64,000 nt of DNA, taken from contig LN483070.1 in assembly GCA_900016675.1 (NCBI GenBank), positions 1,240,001 to 1,304,000 on the forward strand, written 5' to 3'. Source of the DNA: Arthrobacter saudimassiliensis (GTDB taxonomy: Bacteria; Actinomycetota; Actinomycetes; Actinomycetales; Micrococcaceae). Each line of letters starts with the position of its first letter. Positions within the stretch are counted from its first letter, which is position 1. The notes under the pieces were generated by a model, which had not been told where the DNA came from, made no database searches, and was given only the letters and a program-made list of their open reading frames with translations. The position numbers and the translations under genes were made by a program. Shown here one piece after another: positions 12,485 to 22,696 of the stretch.

Positions 12485-13285
12485 TCAGTCCAGGAGGTCG
12501 AAGTGCACGGCCGCCTGCAGGGCCGCGCCCACGATCCCGGCGTTGTTCTTCAGGTTGGCGGTGACCATGGGGGTCCGCAGGTCCAGCAGCGGCATGAAGT
12601 CCTCGCTGCGCTTGGAGATGCCGCCGCCGACGATGAACAGGTCGGGGGAGAAGAGGAACTCGACGTGCGAGAAGTAGCGCTGCAGGCGCTGCGCGTATTC
12701 CTCCCAGCCGATGCCGTCGCGTTCCCTGGCCGAGGCGGAGGCCCGCGACTCGGCGTCGACGCCGTCGACCTCCAGGTGGCCCAGTTCGGCGTTGGGCACC
12801 AGTCGGCCCTGGGAGATCAGCGCGGACCCGATGCCGGTGCCCAGCGTGATCACCAGGACCGTGCCGTCGATGCCCTTGCCGGCACCGTAGCGGGCCTCGG
12901 CCAGGCCGGCCGCGTCGGCGTCGTTCATGACCTGCACCTCGCGGCCGAGGGCCTTGGTGAGCAGCGCGTCGACGTCGGTATCCACCCAGCTCTTGTCCAC
13001 GTTCGCCGCGGAGCGGGCCACGCCGTGCTGGATGATGGCCGGGAAGGTGACGCCGACCGGCACCTCGGGGCCGGGGCCGTCGGGACGCGAGGACAGCTCG
13101 GCGACGATCTGCGCGACGACGCCGGCCACCGCCTCCGGAATCGCGGGCTGCGGCGTCGGAATCCGGTACCGCTCGCCGATCAGCTTGCCCTTGTCCAGGT
13201 CGACGATGCCGCCCTTGATGCCGGTGCCCCCGATGTCGATGCCGATGACCGCCCTGGCGTGCTTGCTCTTGTGTTTCTTGGCCAT
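12485..13285 (-). CDS. ppgK: Polyphosphate glucokinase
   Basis: A 266-residue ROK-family kinase that phosphorylates glucose with inorganic polyphosphate (and usually also ATP), characteristic of actinobacteria. The phosphate-binding loop is GIDIGGTGIKGG near residues 15-26. VMNDADAAGLAEARYG and VLVITLGTGIGSALI supply the catalytic Asp and second phosphate loop, and AELGHLE is the family block after that. The basic N-terminus (MAKKHKSKHARA) is typical. GGGGAGAAGC precedes the ATG. It lies 42 bp downstream of map on the same strand. Confidence 0.93.
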   Translation of the reverse strand: MAKKHKSKHARAVIGIDIGGTGIKGGIVDLDKGKLIGERYRIPTPQPAIPEAVAGVVAQIVAELSSRPDGPGPEVPVGVTFPAIIQHGVARSAANVDKSWVDTDVDALLTKALGREVQVMNDADAAGLAEARYGAGKGIDGTVLVITLGTGIGSALISQGRLVPNAELGHLEVDGVDAESRASASARERDGIGWEEYAQRLQRYFSHVEFLFSPDLFIVGGGISKRSEDFMPLLDLRTPMVTANLKNNAGIVGAALQAAVHFDLLD

Positions 13286-13327
13286 GCTTCTCCCCTGCTT
13301 GCTTGTCGTGGCTGGCGCGTCTGCTCG

Positions 13328-14206
13328 TCAGGGCAGGGTCAGGATTTCGGCACCCGAATCCGTCACCAGCAGCGTGTGTTCGAACTGGGCGGTGCGGCGG
13401 CGGTCCTTGGTCAGCACGGTCCAGTTGTCGTCCCACATGTCCCACTCGATGGTGCCGAGCGTCAGCATTGGCTCAATGGTAAACACCATTCCCGGTTCGA
13501 TGAGCCGGTTGTAGGCCGGCGCGGCGTCGTAATGCGGAATGATCAGCCCGGTGTGGAAGGCCTCACCGACTCCGTGGCCGGTAAAGTCGCGGACCACGCC
13601 GTAGCCGAAGCGCCTGGCGTAGGACTCGATGGTGCGTCCGATGACGTTGATTTCCCGGCCCGGGGCGACGGCTTTGATGGCCCGGCGCAGCGATTCCCGG
13701 GTCCGCTCGACCAGCAGGCGCGACTCCTCGTCCACATCGCCCACCAGGAAGGTGTAGTTGGTGTCGCCGTGCACGCCGTCCTTGTACGCGGTGATGTCGA
13801 TGTTGATGATGTCCCCGTCCGCCAGCACCGTGCTGTCCGGGATGCCGTGGCAGATCACTTCGTTCACCGACGAGCACAGCGACTTGGGGAAGCCGCGGTA
13901 CCCCAGGGTCGACGGGTAGGCGCCGTGGGCGATGAGGAAGTCGTGGCCGATGCGGTCCAGTTCGTCGGTGGTGACGCCGGGGCGGATGTGCCGGCCCACT
14001 TCCTCGATGGCCTGGGCCGCGATGCGGGACGCGGTGCGGATCCGGGCGATCGTCTCCGGCGTCTTGACCTCGGACCCGGTGAACTTGGCCGGCGCCGGGC
14101 GGTCGACGTACTCGGGCCGGGGGATCGAGGCGGGAACCGGGCGGCGGGGGCTGACGGTGCCGGGCTGCAGGCGGCCGACTGGTGCGGTGGCGACGTTGTG
14201 GGGCAT
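13328..14206 (-). CDS. map: Methionine aminopeptidase, type I
   Basis: A 292-residue metalloprotease that removes N-terminal Met. An N-terminal extension of about 40 residues precedes the pita-bread fold, like mycobacterial MapB-type enzymes. Metal ligands lie in [31 protein letters not shown] and FTIEPMLT. The ATG at 14206 is preferred over a longer upstream frame because TAAGAT lies 7 nt upstream and the extra codons overlap the divergent SPOR-like gene. It is not next to secY/infA here, so it is probably a second or relocated map copy. Confidence 0.94.
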   Translation of the reverse strand: MPHNVATAPVGRLQPGTVSPRRPVPASIPRPEYVDRPAPAKFTGSEVKTPETIARIRTASRIAAQAIEEVGRHIRPGVTTDELDRIGHDFLIAHGAYPSTLGYRGFPKSLCSSVNEVICHGIPDSTVLADGDIINIDITAYKDGVHGDTNYTFLVGDVDEESRLLVERTRESLRRAIKAVAPGREINVIGRTIESYARRFGYGVVRDFTGHGVGEAFHTGLIIPHYDAAPAYNRLIEPGMVFTIEPMLTLGTIEWDMWDDNWTVLTKDRRRTAQFEHTLLVTDSGAEILTLP

Positions 14207-14213
14207 ACGATCG

Positions 14214-14219
14214 ATCTTA
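14214..14219 (-). promoter_or_regulatory. -10 hexamer TAAGAT, leaderless map
   Basis: Read on the minus strand, TAAGAT ends 7 nt before the map ATG, with no ribosome-binding site between them. Confidence 0.55.
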
Positions 14220-14309
14220 TCGCCAGCGGCAGAGCCCGCGGCATGGGACCGGCTTCCCGGAAGCCGGGAGCCCAGGTCCGACTGTCCCCGAGCTTTACGG
14301 AGGTTCCGC

Positions 14310-14486
14310 ATGGCGGAGTACTGGTACAACGTCGTCACGCACGAGGTCGAGAAGGGGCCGCAGTCCGACTGGCGGAAGCTGATCGGCCCCTACCCCACCC
14401 GCGAGGAGGCGGAGCAGGCCCTGGAGAAGGTGCGCGCCCGCAACGAGAAGTGGGACGAGGAGGACGAGGAGAACCGGTTCTTCTAG
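14310..14486 (+). CDS. Small SPOR-domain-like protein
   Basis: A 58-residue acidic protein (starts [14 protein letters not shown], ends EENRFF). The middle, [18 protein letters not shown], is like the second half of a SPOR repeat, the peptidoglycan-binding fold, and actinobacterial homologues are annotated as SPOR-domain proteins. There is no signal peptide or membrane segment, so a periplasmic glycan-binding role is doubtful. ACGGAGG lies 6 bp before the ATG. It is divergent from map and convergent with panB. Confidence 0.8.
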   Translation: MAEYWYNVVTHEVEKGPQSDWRKLIGPYPTREEAEQALEKVRARNEKWDEEDEENRFF

Positions 14487-14561
14487 CTCCGCTGCGTCCG
14501 GCGCCCCGTCCCGCCGGGAGCCGCGCCCCGCGGCGCCCGGCGCGGCTCCCGGCCGGGCGCG

Positions 14562-15425
14562 CTAGAAGCTGTGCTCCGGGCCCGGGAACGTGCCGGAGCG
14601 CACCTCGTCCGCGTAGCTGCGGGCTGCGTCGGTGAGCAGGGTGCGCACATCCGCGAACTGCTTGACGAACCTGGGCGTGCGGCCCCCGCCCATCCCGGCC
14701 ATGTCCTGCCAGACCAGCACCTGCCCGGTGGTGGCGTTGCCGGCGCCGATGCCGATCGTGGGCACCGGGACGGCGGCGTCGACGGCGGCCGCGACGTCGG
14801 CGGGCACCATCTCCATCAGCACGCAGAAGGCCCCGGCCTCGGCCAGGGCGACGGCGTCGTCGATGACCTGCTGCGCGGCGTCGCCGCGGCCCTGGACGCG
14901 GTAGCCGCCCAGGGAGTGTTCGCTCTGCGGGGTGAAGCCCACGTGGGCCATCACCGGGATGCCGGCAGCCGTCATGGCCCGGACGTGGCCGGCGTAGTGC
15001 CGGCCGCCCTCCATCTTCACGGCGTGCACCAGGCCCTCCTTCATCAGCCGCACCGACGACCCGATGGCCTGGGCGGGGGAGACCTCGTAGCTGCCGAACG
15101 GCAGGTCGGCGACGACCAGCGCCCGGGAGGCGCCGGCGGTCACCGCGCGGCAGAACACCAGCATCTCGTCCAGGGTGATGGGCAGGGTGGTGGCGTGGCC
15201 CATCACGTTGTTCGCGGCCGAGTCTCCGACCAGCAGCACTTCGATGCCGGCGGCGTCGAAGATGCCGGCCGTGTACTGGTCATAGGAGGTCAGCATGGCG
15301 AACCGGCCGCCGCTGTCCTTGATCTGCTGCAGGTGGAAGGTGCGCACACGGCGCGGGGCCGCGGCGGATCCCGCGGGCGCACCCTGCGCGCCTGAATAGG
15401 GTGCGGGCTGTTCTTGGCTGCTCAT
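14562..15425 (-). CDS. panB: 3-Methyl-2-oxobutanoate hydroxymethyltransferase
   Basis: A 287-residue enzyme that makes ketopantoate from alpha-ketoisovalerate and methylene-tetrahydrofolate, the first committed step of pantothenate synthesis. Conserved blocks: [21 protein letters not shown] (Mg2+ Asp), [24 protein letters not shown] and ALMEMVPA-like [12 protein letters not shown]. The first 25 residues (Ser/Gln/Ala/Pro-rich) are a non-conserved extension. The start at 15425 is supported by the -10 hexamer 7 nt upstream. No panC or panD is adjacent. Confidence 0.95.
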   Translation of the reverse strand: MSSQEQPAPYSGAQGAPAGSAAAPRRVRTFHLQQIKDSGGRFAMLTSYDQYTAGIFDAAGIEVLLVGDSAANNVMGHATTLPITLDEMLVFCRAVTAGASRALVVADLPFGSYEVSPAQAIGSSVRLMKEGLVHAVKMEGGRHYAGHVRAMTAAGIPVMAHVGFTPQSEHSLGGYRVQGRGDAAQQVIDDAVALAEAGAFCVLMEMVPADVAAAVDAAVPVPTIGIGAGNATTGQVLVWQDMAGMGGGRTPRFVKQFADVRTLLTDAARSYADEVRSGTFPGPEHSF

Positions 15426-15432
15426 GCTGCCC

Positions 15433-15438
15433 AGCCTA
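15433..15438 (-). promoter_or_regulatory. -10 hexamer TAGGCT, leaderless panB
   Basis: On the minus strand TAGGCT ends 7 nt before the panB ATG and no ribosome-binding site is visible. Confidence 0.55.
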
Positions 15439-15599
15439 GCGGCCCGGGACGCCCCCGCGGCCTTCGCGCGGTGTAACCTGCGGTCGCCGCGGGAGCCGGC
15501 GGCATGATCCGGCCGGTCCCGCCGGTAGAGTGAGGACAGGTTGAGCACGCCGGATCTGCCGGCGCCTCGGGAAGACGATTCAGACGGAAAGAGGTAGGG

Positions 15600-16940
15600 A
15601 TGAACCGCCAGCAGGAGTTCGTTCTGCGCACCATCGAAGAGCGCGATGTCCGGTTTGTGCGGTTGTGGTTCACCGACGTCGTCGGCTCGCTGAAATCGGT
15701 GGCGTTGGCGCCGGCCGAAGTCGAGGGCGCCTTCGAGGAAGGCCTCGGCTTCGACGGATCCTCCATTGAGGGCCTGGCCCGCGTGTTCGAATCGGACATG
15801 CTGGTGGAACCGGATCCCTCCACGTTCCAGATCCTGCCCTGGCGCGGCGAGCAGGAGCAGACCTCGCGCATGTTCTGCGACATCCTCACCCCCGACGGGC
15901 AGCCCTCGGCGGCGGATCCCCGCAACGTCCTCAAGCGCCAGCTGGCCAAGGCCGCCGATATGGGCTTCACCTGCTACACCCATCCCGAAATCGAGTTCTA
16001 CCTGCTGCGCTCCGATGCGATCGGGCCCAACGGCGAACCGGAGCCGGTGGACCAGGGCGGCTACTTCGACCACGTTCCCGGCGGCGTCGCCCAGGACTTC
16101 CGCCGCCGCGCGGTCTCGATGCTGGAGGCCGTGGGGATCTCCGTGGAGTTCAGCCACCACGAGGCCGGTCCCGGCCAGAACGAGATCGACCTGCGCTACG
16201 CCGACGCCCTGCAGACCGCCGACAACATCATGACCTTCCGCACGGTGATCAAGGAGGTGGCGCTGATGACCGACTGCTACGCCACCTTCATGCCCAAGCC
16301 GTTCTCGGACCACCCCGGTTCGGGCATGCACACCCACTTCTCGCTCTTCGAAGGAGACACCAACGCCTTCTTCGAAGCCGGCGCGGAGTACCAGCTCTCC
16401 AAGACCGCCCGCCAGTTCATGGCCGGGATCATGCGGCACGCGCCGGAGTTCACCGCCGTCACCAACCAGTTCGTGAACTCCTACAAGCGGCTCTGGGGCG
16501 GCGGGGAAGCCCCCAGCTACGTGTCCTGGGGCCACAACAACCGCTCCGCACTGCTGCGCGTGCCGCTGTACAAGCCGAACAAGGGCCAGTCCGCCCGCAT
16601 CGAGTACCGCGGCATCGACTCCGCCGCGAACCCGTACCTGTCCTACGCGGTGCTGCTGGGCGCCGGGCTGAAGGGCATCGAGGAAGGCTACGAGCTGCCG
16701 CCGGGCGCCGAAGACGACATCGACAGCCTCTCGCCGGCCGAGCGCCGCGCCATGGGCCACGACCCGCTGCCGGCGAGCCTGCACGACGCCGTCCGCACCA
16801 TGGAGGACTCCGAGCTGGTCGCCGGAATCCTCGGCGAGCAGGTCTTCGAATCCTTCCTGCGGAACAAGCGCGCCGAGTGGAACGAATACCGGCACCACGT
16901 CACCCAGTTCGAGCTGAAGAAGAACCTGGGCATCCTCTAG
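15600..16940 (+). CDS. glnA2: Glutamine synthetase, GlnA2-type (GSI-alpha)
   Basis: A 446-residue type I glutamine synthetase, shorter than GlnA1 in this window (474). Active-site blocks are present: [45 protein letters not shown] and [15 protein letters not shown]. It lacks the adenylylation loop: where GlnA1 has [10 protein letters not shown], this protein has [15 protein letters not shown] without a Tyr. It is therefore not an obvious GlnE substrate, although glnE begins 11 bp downstream. A GAAAGAGGTAGGG stretch precedes the ATG. Confidence 0.93.
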   Translation: MNRQQEFVLRTIEERDVRFVRLWFTDVVGSLKSVALAPAEVEGAFEEGLGFDGSSIEGLARVFESDMLVEPDPSTFQILPWRGEQEQTSRMFCDILTPDGQPSAADPRNVLKRQLAKAADMGFTCYTHPEIEFYLLRSDAIGPNGEPEPVDQGGYFDHVPGGVAQDFRRRAVSMLEAVGISVEFSHHEAGPGQNEIDLRYADALQTADNIMTFRTVIKEVALMTDCYATFMPKPFSDHPGSGMHTHFSLFEGDTNAFFEAGAEYQLSKTARQFMAGIMRHAPEFTAVTNQFVNSYKRLWGGGEAPSYVSWGHNNRSALLRVPLYKPNKGQSARIEYRGIDSAANPYLSYAVLLGAGLKGIEEGYELPPGAEDDIDSLSPAERRAMGHDPLPASLHDAVRTMEDSELVAGILGEQVFESFLRNKRAEWNEYRHHVTQFELKKNLGIL

Positions 16941-16951
16941 GAGGAGCGACC

Positions 16952-19900
16952 ATGAGCCTGACCAGGCGCCTGATTGCGGCCGGATTCGCCGACCTCGACA
17001 AGGGCTCGCGGTTCCTTGCCGCGCCCGAGCTGGAAGGCGTCGACGACGAGGCCCTGTTCGCCGGGCTGGCCTGCGCGGCCAGCCCGGACGCCGCACTGTT
17101 CGGGCTGGTGCGCCTGCTGGAGCGCCGCCCGGACCTCGCGGCCGTGGTGAACGCGGGCGTGGACGAATCCGAGGCCCTGTTCCGGGTGCTCGGCGCCTCC
17201 GAAGCCCTGGGCGAGTTCATGGTCCGCCACCCCGAAGCGGCCGACGCCGCCCTGGTCCCGCTGCGCGCCGAACCGTCCGCAGTGCCTGCGGACCGGCTCC
17301 GCGCCTCGCTGCTGCACGCCGTCCAGGCGCGCGTGGTGCCCAACCCCGTGGCAGGCGCCTCCGGGCCGGAGGCGTGGGCGGCCCTGCGCACCGCCTACCG
17401 CAGGCACCTGGTGGACCTGGCAGTGCGGGACCTGGGCGCGGCCTCGCCCACGGACGCGATGCCCGCCGTCGGGCAGGAGCTGGCCGACCTGGCCGCCGCC
17501 GCCCTCGAAGCCGCCCTCGCGGTGGCGCGGGCCGAACTCGCCGGCCAGTACGATCCGCAGGAGATCGCCGCGGTGCGCCTGGCCGTGATCGGCATGGGCA
17601 AGTGCGGGGCCGGGGAGCTGAACTACATCTCCGACGTGGATGTCATCTACGTCATCGACGCGCCCGGGCTGGACCCGACCCTCGCCGCACGCATCGGCAC
17701 TGCCCTGGCCTCCGGAATCGCCCGGGTGATCAACTCCCCGGCCGCGGAACCCGGGCTCTGGGAGGTGGACGCGAACCTGCGGCCGGAGGGGCGTGACGGG
17801 CCGCTGGTGCGCACCCTCGACTCCCACCTGAACTACTACCGGCGCTGGGCCCAGACATGGGAGTTCCAGGCCCTGCTGAAGGCCCGCACGGTCGCCGGCG
17901 ACCTGGAGCTGGGCCGGCGCTACGAGGAAGCGGTCGCGCCGCTGATCTGGTCCAGCTCCGAACGTGAGGGCTTCGTCGACTCGGTGCGCGCCATGCGCCG
18001 CCGCGTCACCGAGCACATCCCGCCGGCCGAGGCGTCGCGGCAGCTGAAGCTGGGCACCGGCGGGCTGCGGGACGTTGAGTTCACCGTCCAGCTGCTGCAG
18101 CTGGTGCACGGCCGGGTGGACGAGTCCCTGCGGCTGCGCAGCACCACCGCGGCGATCGCCGCCCTGAACGAGGGCGGGTACATCAGCCGCGAGGACGCTG
18201 TCGATTTCGACGCGGCCTACCGGTGGCTGCGCGTGCTCGAACACCGCATCCAGATGACGCAGATGCGCCGCACCCACCTGATGCCTGAGAGCGAGGAGGC
18301 CCTGCGCGCCCTGGACAAGGCCGCCTCCGGTTCGCTCAGCCGGGTGCGTCCTTCGGCCCGGCGGCTCACCGAGGAATGGATGCGCATCCGCCGGCGGGTC
18401 CGCGGCCTGCACGAGAGCATCTTCTACCGCCCGCTGCTGAACACGGCGGCCAACCTCAGTGACGACGAAGTGCGGCTCACCCCGGAGGCCGCCCAGGCGC
18501 GGCTTGCGGCCCTCGGCTACGCGGACCCCAGGGGCGCCATGCGGCACATCGAGGCGCTGACGAACGGCGTCACCCGCCGCGCCCGGCTCCAGCGGCACCT
18601 GCTGCCGGTGCTGCTGGGCTGGCTGGCCGACGGCGTGGACCCGGATGCGGGCCTGCTCGGCTTCCGGCGGCTCAGCGAATCCCTGGGGGACTCCCACTGG
18701 TATCTGGGCATGCTCCGCGATTCCGCTGCCGCCGGGGAGCGGCTGTGCAGCATCCTGTCCTCCAGCCGGTTCATCACCGATCTGCTGGAGGTCTCGCCCG
18801 AGGCGGCGGCCTGGTTGGGAACGGACAAGGACCTGGTTCCGCGGTCCTTCGACGCGCAGTGGCAGGAAATCCGCGCCAAGGTCGCCCGCCACCCGGAAGC
18901 GGGGGAGGCCATCCGGCTGGTCCGGCTGATCCGACGCCGGGAAATGCTGCGCATCGCCATTGCCGACAGCGCCCGGCTGCTGACCCAGGAGGAGGTGGGC
19001 CGGGCCCTTTCGGACGCCGACCGGGCCGCCGTCACGGGAGCCCTGCACATCGCCGAGCTCGAGGAATACCGCAGCACGCCCGCCCTGACCGACCTGCTGG
19101 TGGTGGCCATGGGCCGCCAGGGCGGGCGGGAGATCGGCTACGGGTCCGACGCCGACGTGCTCTTCGTGCACCGGCCGCACCCCGGCGCCGACGCCGCAGC
19201 GGCCCAGGCGCAGGCCGAACGGCTGGTGACCCGGCTCTCGGCCCTGCTGCAGCAGCCGGTCAGCCCCGCCGTGCTGGCCGAACGGACCCTGAGCCTGGAC
19301 GCCGCGCTGCGTCCGGAGGGCCGCAACGGACCGATGGTGCGCTCCCTGGCGTCGTACCGCGAGTATTACCAGCGGTGGTCCCTGATCTGGGAAGCCCAGG
19401 CCCTCCTGCGGGCACGGCAGATGGCCGGCAACGACGACCTGGGCGCGGATTTCCTGAAGATGGTGGATCCGGTGCGGTATCCGGAGCGCCTCTCGGAGGA
19501 GGACGTCCGCGAAATCCGGCGGGTGAAGGCCCGGGTGGAGGCCGAGCGCCTGCCCCGCGGCGCGGACCCCTCGCGGCACCTGAAGCTCGGCCGCGGCGGG
19601 CTGACCGACGTCGAGTGGCTGGTGCAGCTGCTCCAGCTGCAGTATGCCCACGCCCGGCCCGCGCTGCGGACCACCGCCACGCTTCCGGCGCTGGACGCGA
19701 TCGAGGACGCGGGGCTGCTGCCGGCCGAGGACGTGCAGACCCTGCGGGAGGCCTGGCAGCTGGCCGGGCGCATTCGTAGCGCAAATGTTATCCGGGGCGG
19801 GCGGAACCCCGATGTGCTGCCCGCATCCCGCCGCGACCTGGACGCCGTCGCCCGCTGGTGCGGTTACGCCGCAGGTCAGGGCGGGGTTTTGGAGGAGGAC

Positions 19901-19957
19901 TACCTCCGCCTCACCCGCCGGGCCCGGCACGTGTTCGAGGAGCATTTCTACGGCTGA
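16952..19957 (+). CDS. glnE: Glutamine-synthetase adenylyltransferase / adenylyl-removing enzyme
   Basis: A 1001-residue bifunctional enzyme. Two nucleotidyltransferase domains are visible, each with the GELNY-SDVD type signature: the N-terminal (AR) one has [16 protein letters not shown] near residue 225, the C-terminal (AT) one has [16 protein letters not shown] near 728. Both are followed by [11 protein letters not shown] or [11 protein letters not shown] and by the helical GlnE domain ([24 protein letters not shown]). It controls GlnA1 by adenylylating the Tyr in its KDLYELP loop. GGAGGAG overlaps the glnA2 stop and serves the ATG at 16952, so the two genes form an operon. Confidence 0.96.
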   Translation: MSLTRRLIAAGFADLDKGSRFLAAPELEGVDDEALFAGLACAASPDAALFGLVRLLERRPDLAAVVNAGVDESEALFRVLGASEALGEFMVRHPEAADAALVPLRAEPSAVPADRLRASLLHAVQARVVPNPVAGASGPEAWAALRTAYRRHLVDLAVRDLGAASPTDAMPAVGQELADLAAAALEAALAVARAELAGQYDPQEIAAVRLAVIGMGKCGAGELNYISDVDVIYVIDAPGLDPTLAARIGTALASGIARVINSPAAEPGLWEVDANLRPEGRDGPLVRTLDSHLNYYRRWAQTWEFQALLKARTVAGDLELGRRYEEAVAPLIWSSSEREGFVDSVRAMRRRVTEHIPPAEASRQLKLGTGGLRDVEFTVQLLQLVHGRVDESLRLRSTTAAIAALNEGGYISREDAVDFDAAYRWLRVLEHRIQMTQMRRTHLMPESEEALRALDKAASGSLSRVRPSARRLTEEWMRIRRRVRGLHESIFYRPLLNTAANLSDDEVRLTPEAAQARLAALGYADPRGAMRHIEALTNGVTRRARLQRHLLPVLLGWLADGVDPDAGLLGFRRLSESLGDSHWYLGMLRDSAAAGERLCSILSSSRFITDLLEVSPEAAAWLGTDKDLVPRSFDAQWQEIRAKVARHPEAGEAIRLVRLIRRREMLRIAIADSARLLTQEEVGRALSDADRAAVTGALHIAELEEYRSTPALTDLLVVAMGRQGGREIGYGSDADVLFVHRPHPGADAAAAQAQAERLVTRLSALLQQPVSPAVLAERTLSLDAALRPEGRNGPMVRSLASYREYYQRWSLIWEAQALLRARQMAGNDDLGADFLKMVDPVRYPERLSEEDVREIRRVKARVEAERLPRGADPSRHLKLGRGGLTDVEWLVQLLQLQYAHARPALRTTATLPALDAIEDAGLLPAEDVQTLREAWQLAGRIRSANVIRGGRNPDVLPASRRDLDAVARWCGYAAGQGGVLEEDYLRLTRRARHVFEEHFYG

Positions 19958-20076
19958 GCGGCCGTGCGGGCAGGCCCCGCGGCGCCGCCGGTTCGTTGCA
20001 GCGGCCTTCGGCTCGGTAGGCTCTAGGAGGTTTTTCAGCGGTCCACCGACCGCGATCCAGAGCTAGGAGAAACACT

Positions 20077-21537
20077 TTGCACAGCGGAAAACGGGCCCTG
20101 ACCGGCCCGGCACGCCTGGCTGCGCCGCTGGTTGCCGTTCTGGCCGCCTTCGCGCTGCTGCTGGGACTGCCGGCACCAGGGGCACACGCCGCCGAGACAG
20201 CCGAAGGCAAAACCTTCGTCATCGGCACCGACACCACGTTCGCTCCCTTCGAGTTCCGCCAGGACGGCGAGCTCGTGGGCATCGACATGGACCTGATCAA
20301 CGAGATCGCCGAGAACCAGGGCTTCAACGTGGAAGTCCGCTCGCTTGGCTTCGACGCCGCGCTGCAGGCACTGCAGTCCAACCAGGTCGACGGCGTGATC
20401 GCCGGCATGTCGATCACGGACGAGCGCCGGCAGATCTTCGACTTCTCGGATCCCTACTTCGAGTCCGGCGTCCAGATGGCCGTGGCCGAGAGCAACGACG
20501 AGATCGGCGGGTACGAGGACCTCGAGGGCAAGCGGGTGGCGGTCAAGACCGGCACCGAGGGCCAGACCTTCGCCGAGTCCATCGCGGATGACTACGGCTT
20601 CGAAGTCATCGCCTTCGCCCAGTCGGCGCAAATGTACGACGACGTGAAGTCCGGCGCCTCCGTGGCCGTCTTCGACGACTACCCGGTGCTGGCCTACGGC
20701 ATCAAGTCCGGCAACGGCCTGAAGACCGTCACCGACAAGGAAGCCGGCAGCTCCTACGGCTTCGCCGTCAACAAGGACGCCAACCCGGAACTGCTGGCGG
20801 CCTTCAACGAGGGCCTCGCCGAGCTGCAGGAGAGCGGGCGCTACCAGGAGATCCTGGACACCTACCTCGACGCCGGAGCCGCCGACACGAGCTTCTGGGC
20901 CCTGCTCAAGGACAACGCCCCGGCCTTCGCCAAGGGCCTGGGACTGACCCTGCTCGCCACGGCCCTCTCGCTGCTCTTCGCCCTGATCCTGGGCGTGATC
21001 TTCGGCTTCTTCAAGGTCAGCGCCAACCGCGTCCTGCGCGGCGTGGCCACCACGTACGTGAGCATCTTCCGCGGCACCCCGGTGCTGGTGCAGGCCTTCT
21101 TCTTCTACTTCGGCCTGCCGCAGATCATCGGCCAGCCGGTGGACGTGCTGACGGCCGGCGTGCTGACCCTGAGCCTGAACGCCGGCGCCTACATGACCGA
21201 GATCGTGCGCGGCGGCATCCAGTCCGTCGATCCGGGCCAGATGGAAGCGGCCCGCAGCCTGGGCCTCGGTTACGGCAAGACCATGCAGAAGGTCATCATT
21301 CCGCAGGCCGTGAAGATCATGACGCCCTCGTTCATCAACCAGTTCGTCATTACCCTGAAGGACACGTCGCTGCTGGCCGTCATCGGCTTCGCGGAGCTGA
21401 CCTACCAGGCCCAGCAGATCTACGCGGTCAACTTCCGCACCGCCGAGGTCCTGCTGATCATCGCAGCCCTGTACTTCATCGTCATCACGCTGCTCACCCA
21501 GCTGGCGAACGTGCTGGATAAGAGGTTCAACAAGTGA
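20077..21537 (+). CDS. Polar amino-acid ABC transporter, fused binding protein and permease
   Basis: 486 residues joining two functions. Residues 1-45 are a signal peptide with a hydrophobic core ([18 protein letters not shown]) and AHA cleavage site. Residues 48-270 are an SBP_bac_3 solute-binding domain ([30 protein letters not shown]). Residues 283-486 are a five-helix HisM/GlnP-type permease with the EAA loop [18 protein letters not shown]. It is probably specific for glutamine or another polar amino acid; the specificity is not readable. TTG start behind AGGAGA. The stop overlaps the ATPase gene. Confidence 0.9.
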   Translation: MHSGKRALTGPARLAAPLVAVLAAFALLLGLPAPGAHAAETAEGKTFVIGTDTTFAPFEFRQDGELVGIDMDLINEIAENQGFNVEVRSLGFDAALQALQSNQVDGVIAGMSITDERRQIFDFSDPYFESGVQMAVAESNDEIGGYEDLEGKRVAVKTGTEGQTFAESIADDYGFEVIAFAQSAQMYDDVKSGASVAVFDDYPVLAYGIKSGNGLKTVTDKEAGSSYGFAVNKDANPELLAAFNEGLAELQESGRYQEILDTYLDAGAADTSFWALLKDNAPAFAKGLGLTLLATALSLLFALILGVIFGFFKVSANRVLRGVATTYVSIFRGTPVLVQAFFFYFGLPQIIGQPVDVLTAGVLTLSLNAGAYMTEIVRGGIQSVDPGQMEAARSLGLGYGKTMQKVIIPQAVKIMTPSFINQFVITLKDTSLLAVIGFAELTYQAQQIYAVNFRTAEVLLIIAALYFIVITLLTQLANVLDKRFNK

Positions 21538-22262
21538 ACAAGATCGACGTCCGAGGGCTCAAGAAGTCCTACGGATCCAATGAAGTCCTCAAGGGCATCG
21601 ACGCGGCCGTGGCCGAGGGCGAGGTTGTCTGCGTGATCGGCCCCTCCGGCTCGGGCAAGTCGACCTTCCTGCGCTGCCTGAACAAGCTGGAGGACATCAC
21701 CGCCGGCACGGTCCTCGTCGACGGGTTCGACCTGACCGACCCGAAGGTGGACCTGAACAAGGTCCGCCAGCACATCGGCATGGTCTTCCAGCACTTCAAC
21801 CTGTTCCCGCACATGACCGTGCTGGAGAACATCATGCTGGCGCCGGTGGAGCTGAAGAAGGCCCCGAAGGCGGAGGTCCGCCAGCGGGCCCTGGACCTGC
21901 TCGACCGGGTAGGACTGGCGGACAAGGCCGATGCCCGTCCCGCGCAGCTCTCCGGCGGCCAGAAGCAGCGCGTGGCGATTGCCCGTGCCCTGGCCATGCA
22001 GCCGGACATCATGCTCTTCGACGAAGCCACCAGCGCGCTGGACCCGGAGATGGTCGGCGAGGTGCTGCAGGTCATCCGCGACCTGGCCCGGGAAGGCATG
22101 ACCATGGTCGTGGTCACCCACGAGATGGGCTTCGCCCGGGAAGTGGCGGACCGCGTGATCTTCATGGCGGACGGCTACATCGTGGAGGAGAACGCCCCCG
22201 CGGAGCTGTTTGACCACCCGCAGGCGCCCCGCCTGCAGGACTTCCTGGCCAAGGTGCTCTAG
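21534..22262 (+). CDS. glnQ: Polar amino-acid ABC transporter ATP-binding protein (GlnQ-like)
   Basis: A 242-residue ATPase with Walker [10 protein letters not shown] (around residue 39), Q-loop [13 protein letters not shown], signature [15 protein letters not shown] and Walker [14 protein letters not shown], then the H-loop VVTHEM. The GTG overlaps the permease stop codon by 4 bp (GTGA), so the pair is translationally coupled. The PAAT-family sequence features match GlnQ/HisP. Near glnA2-glnE and glnA1, a role in glutamine uptake is plausible but unproven. Confidence 0.93.
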   Translation: MNKIDVRGLKKSYGSNEVLKGIDAAVAEGEVVCVIGPSGSGKSTFLRCLNKLEDITAGTVLVDGFDLTDPKVDLNKVRQHIGMVFQHFNLFPHMTVLENIMLAPVELKKAPKAEVRQRALDLLDRVGLADKADARPAQLSGGQKQRVAIARALAMQPDIMLFDEATSALDPEMVGEVLQVIRDLAREGMTMVVVTHEMGFAREVADRVIFMADGYIVEENAPAELFDHPQAPRLQDFLAKVL

Positions 22263-22278
22263 GCCTGAGGCCATACCA

Positions 22279-22323
22279 ACGACGGCGGCGCGTTCCCAGA
22301 CCAAGGGGGCGCGCCGCCGTCGT
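22279..22323 (+). terminator. Terminator-like hairpin after the ABC transporter
   Basis: A 14-bp perfect stem (22279-22292 with 22310-22323) around a 17-nt loop lies 17 bp after the glnQ stop. There is no T-run, as is common in high-GC actinobacteria. Confidence 0.6.
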
Positions 22324-22351
22324 ACCGGGACCACCGGCAGGACTCCGCCGA

Positions 22352-22381
22352 TTGGGAGATCCGGCAGGAGGATGGTAGAGT
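22352..22381 (+). promoter_or_regulatory. Promoter of tRNA-Lys
   Basis: TTGGGA (22352-22357) and TAGAGT (22376-22381) are 18 bp apart and end 30 bp before the mature tRNA, leaving room for a short 5' leader. Confidence 0.5.
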
Positions 22382-22411
22382 TATTCGTCGTTGCGGTTCG
22401 CCGCAAAGCAT

Positions 22412-22484
22412 GCGCCTCTAGCTCAACTGGCAGAGCAATTGACTCTTAATCAATGGGTTCCGGGTTCGAGTCCCGGGGGGCGCA
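22412..22484 (+). tRNA. tRNA-Lys (anticodon CTT)
   Basis: A 73-nt cloverleaf. The acceptor GCGCCTC pairs with GGGGCGC (one T-G), the anticodon arm ATTGA/TCAAT holds the loop CTCTTAA with CTT at 22445-22447, and the T arm is CCGGG-TTCGAGT-CCCGG. The discriminator base is A; the CCA is not encoded (the following bases are CAC). Confidence 0.96.
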
Positions 22485-22492
22485 CACATCGT

Positions 22493-22530
22493 AAGGACCC
22501 CGTCACGGCAGCAGCCGGGCGGGGTCCTTT
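22493..22530 (+). terminator. Terminator of tRNA-Lys
   Basis: AAGGACCCCG (22493-22502) pairs with CGGGGTCCTT (22520-22529), followed by a short T-run. It begins 9 nt after the tRNA. Confidence 0.75.
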
Positions 22531-22573
22531 GTTGTCGGCGGGTGTTGTCGGCGGCGTGCCGGCCGCCGACAAC
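22531..22573 (+). repeat. Two direct and one inverted copy of GTTGTCGGCGG
   Basis: GTTGTCGGCGG occurs at 22531-22541 and 22544-22554, and its complement CCGCCGACAAC at 22563-22573. The third copy can pair with either of the first two, giving alternative 11-bp hairpins. It lies between the tRNA terminator and the glnA1 terminator. No gene is present in the rest of 22485-22696. Confidence 0.6.
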
Positions 22574-22618
22574 GGCCGCGTGCCGATCCGGCCGCGGCCC
22601 GGGAAGCCGGATGCGGAA

Positions 22619-22657
22619 AGTCCCCGCCTCCCGCCGTGAGGGCGGGAAACGGGGACT
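22619..22657 (-). terminator. Terminator of glnA1
   Basis: On the minus strand an outer 8-bp stem (AGTCCCCG/CGGGGACT) and inner 6-bp stem (CCCGCC/GGCGGG) are separated by a 3x3 internal loop, and the transcript then runs into TTTCC. It lies 40 bp beyond the glnA1 stop. Confidence 0.75.
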
Positions 22658-22696
22658 CTCCGTGGCTCTCAGCGCCGGCCGGGGGCCGGGCCGGGA

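Noticed and set aside
15426-17096. Upstream extension of panB through the antisense of glnA2
   Set aside because: The extra codons are antisense to glnA2; the panB family starts at about 15425, where a -10 hexamer is also placed correctly.
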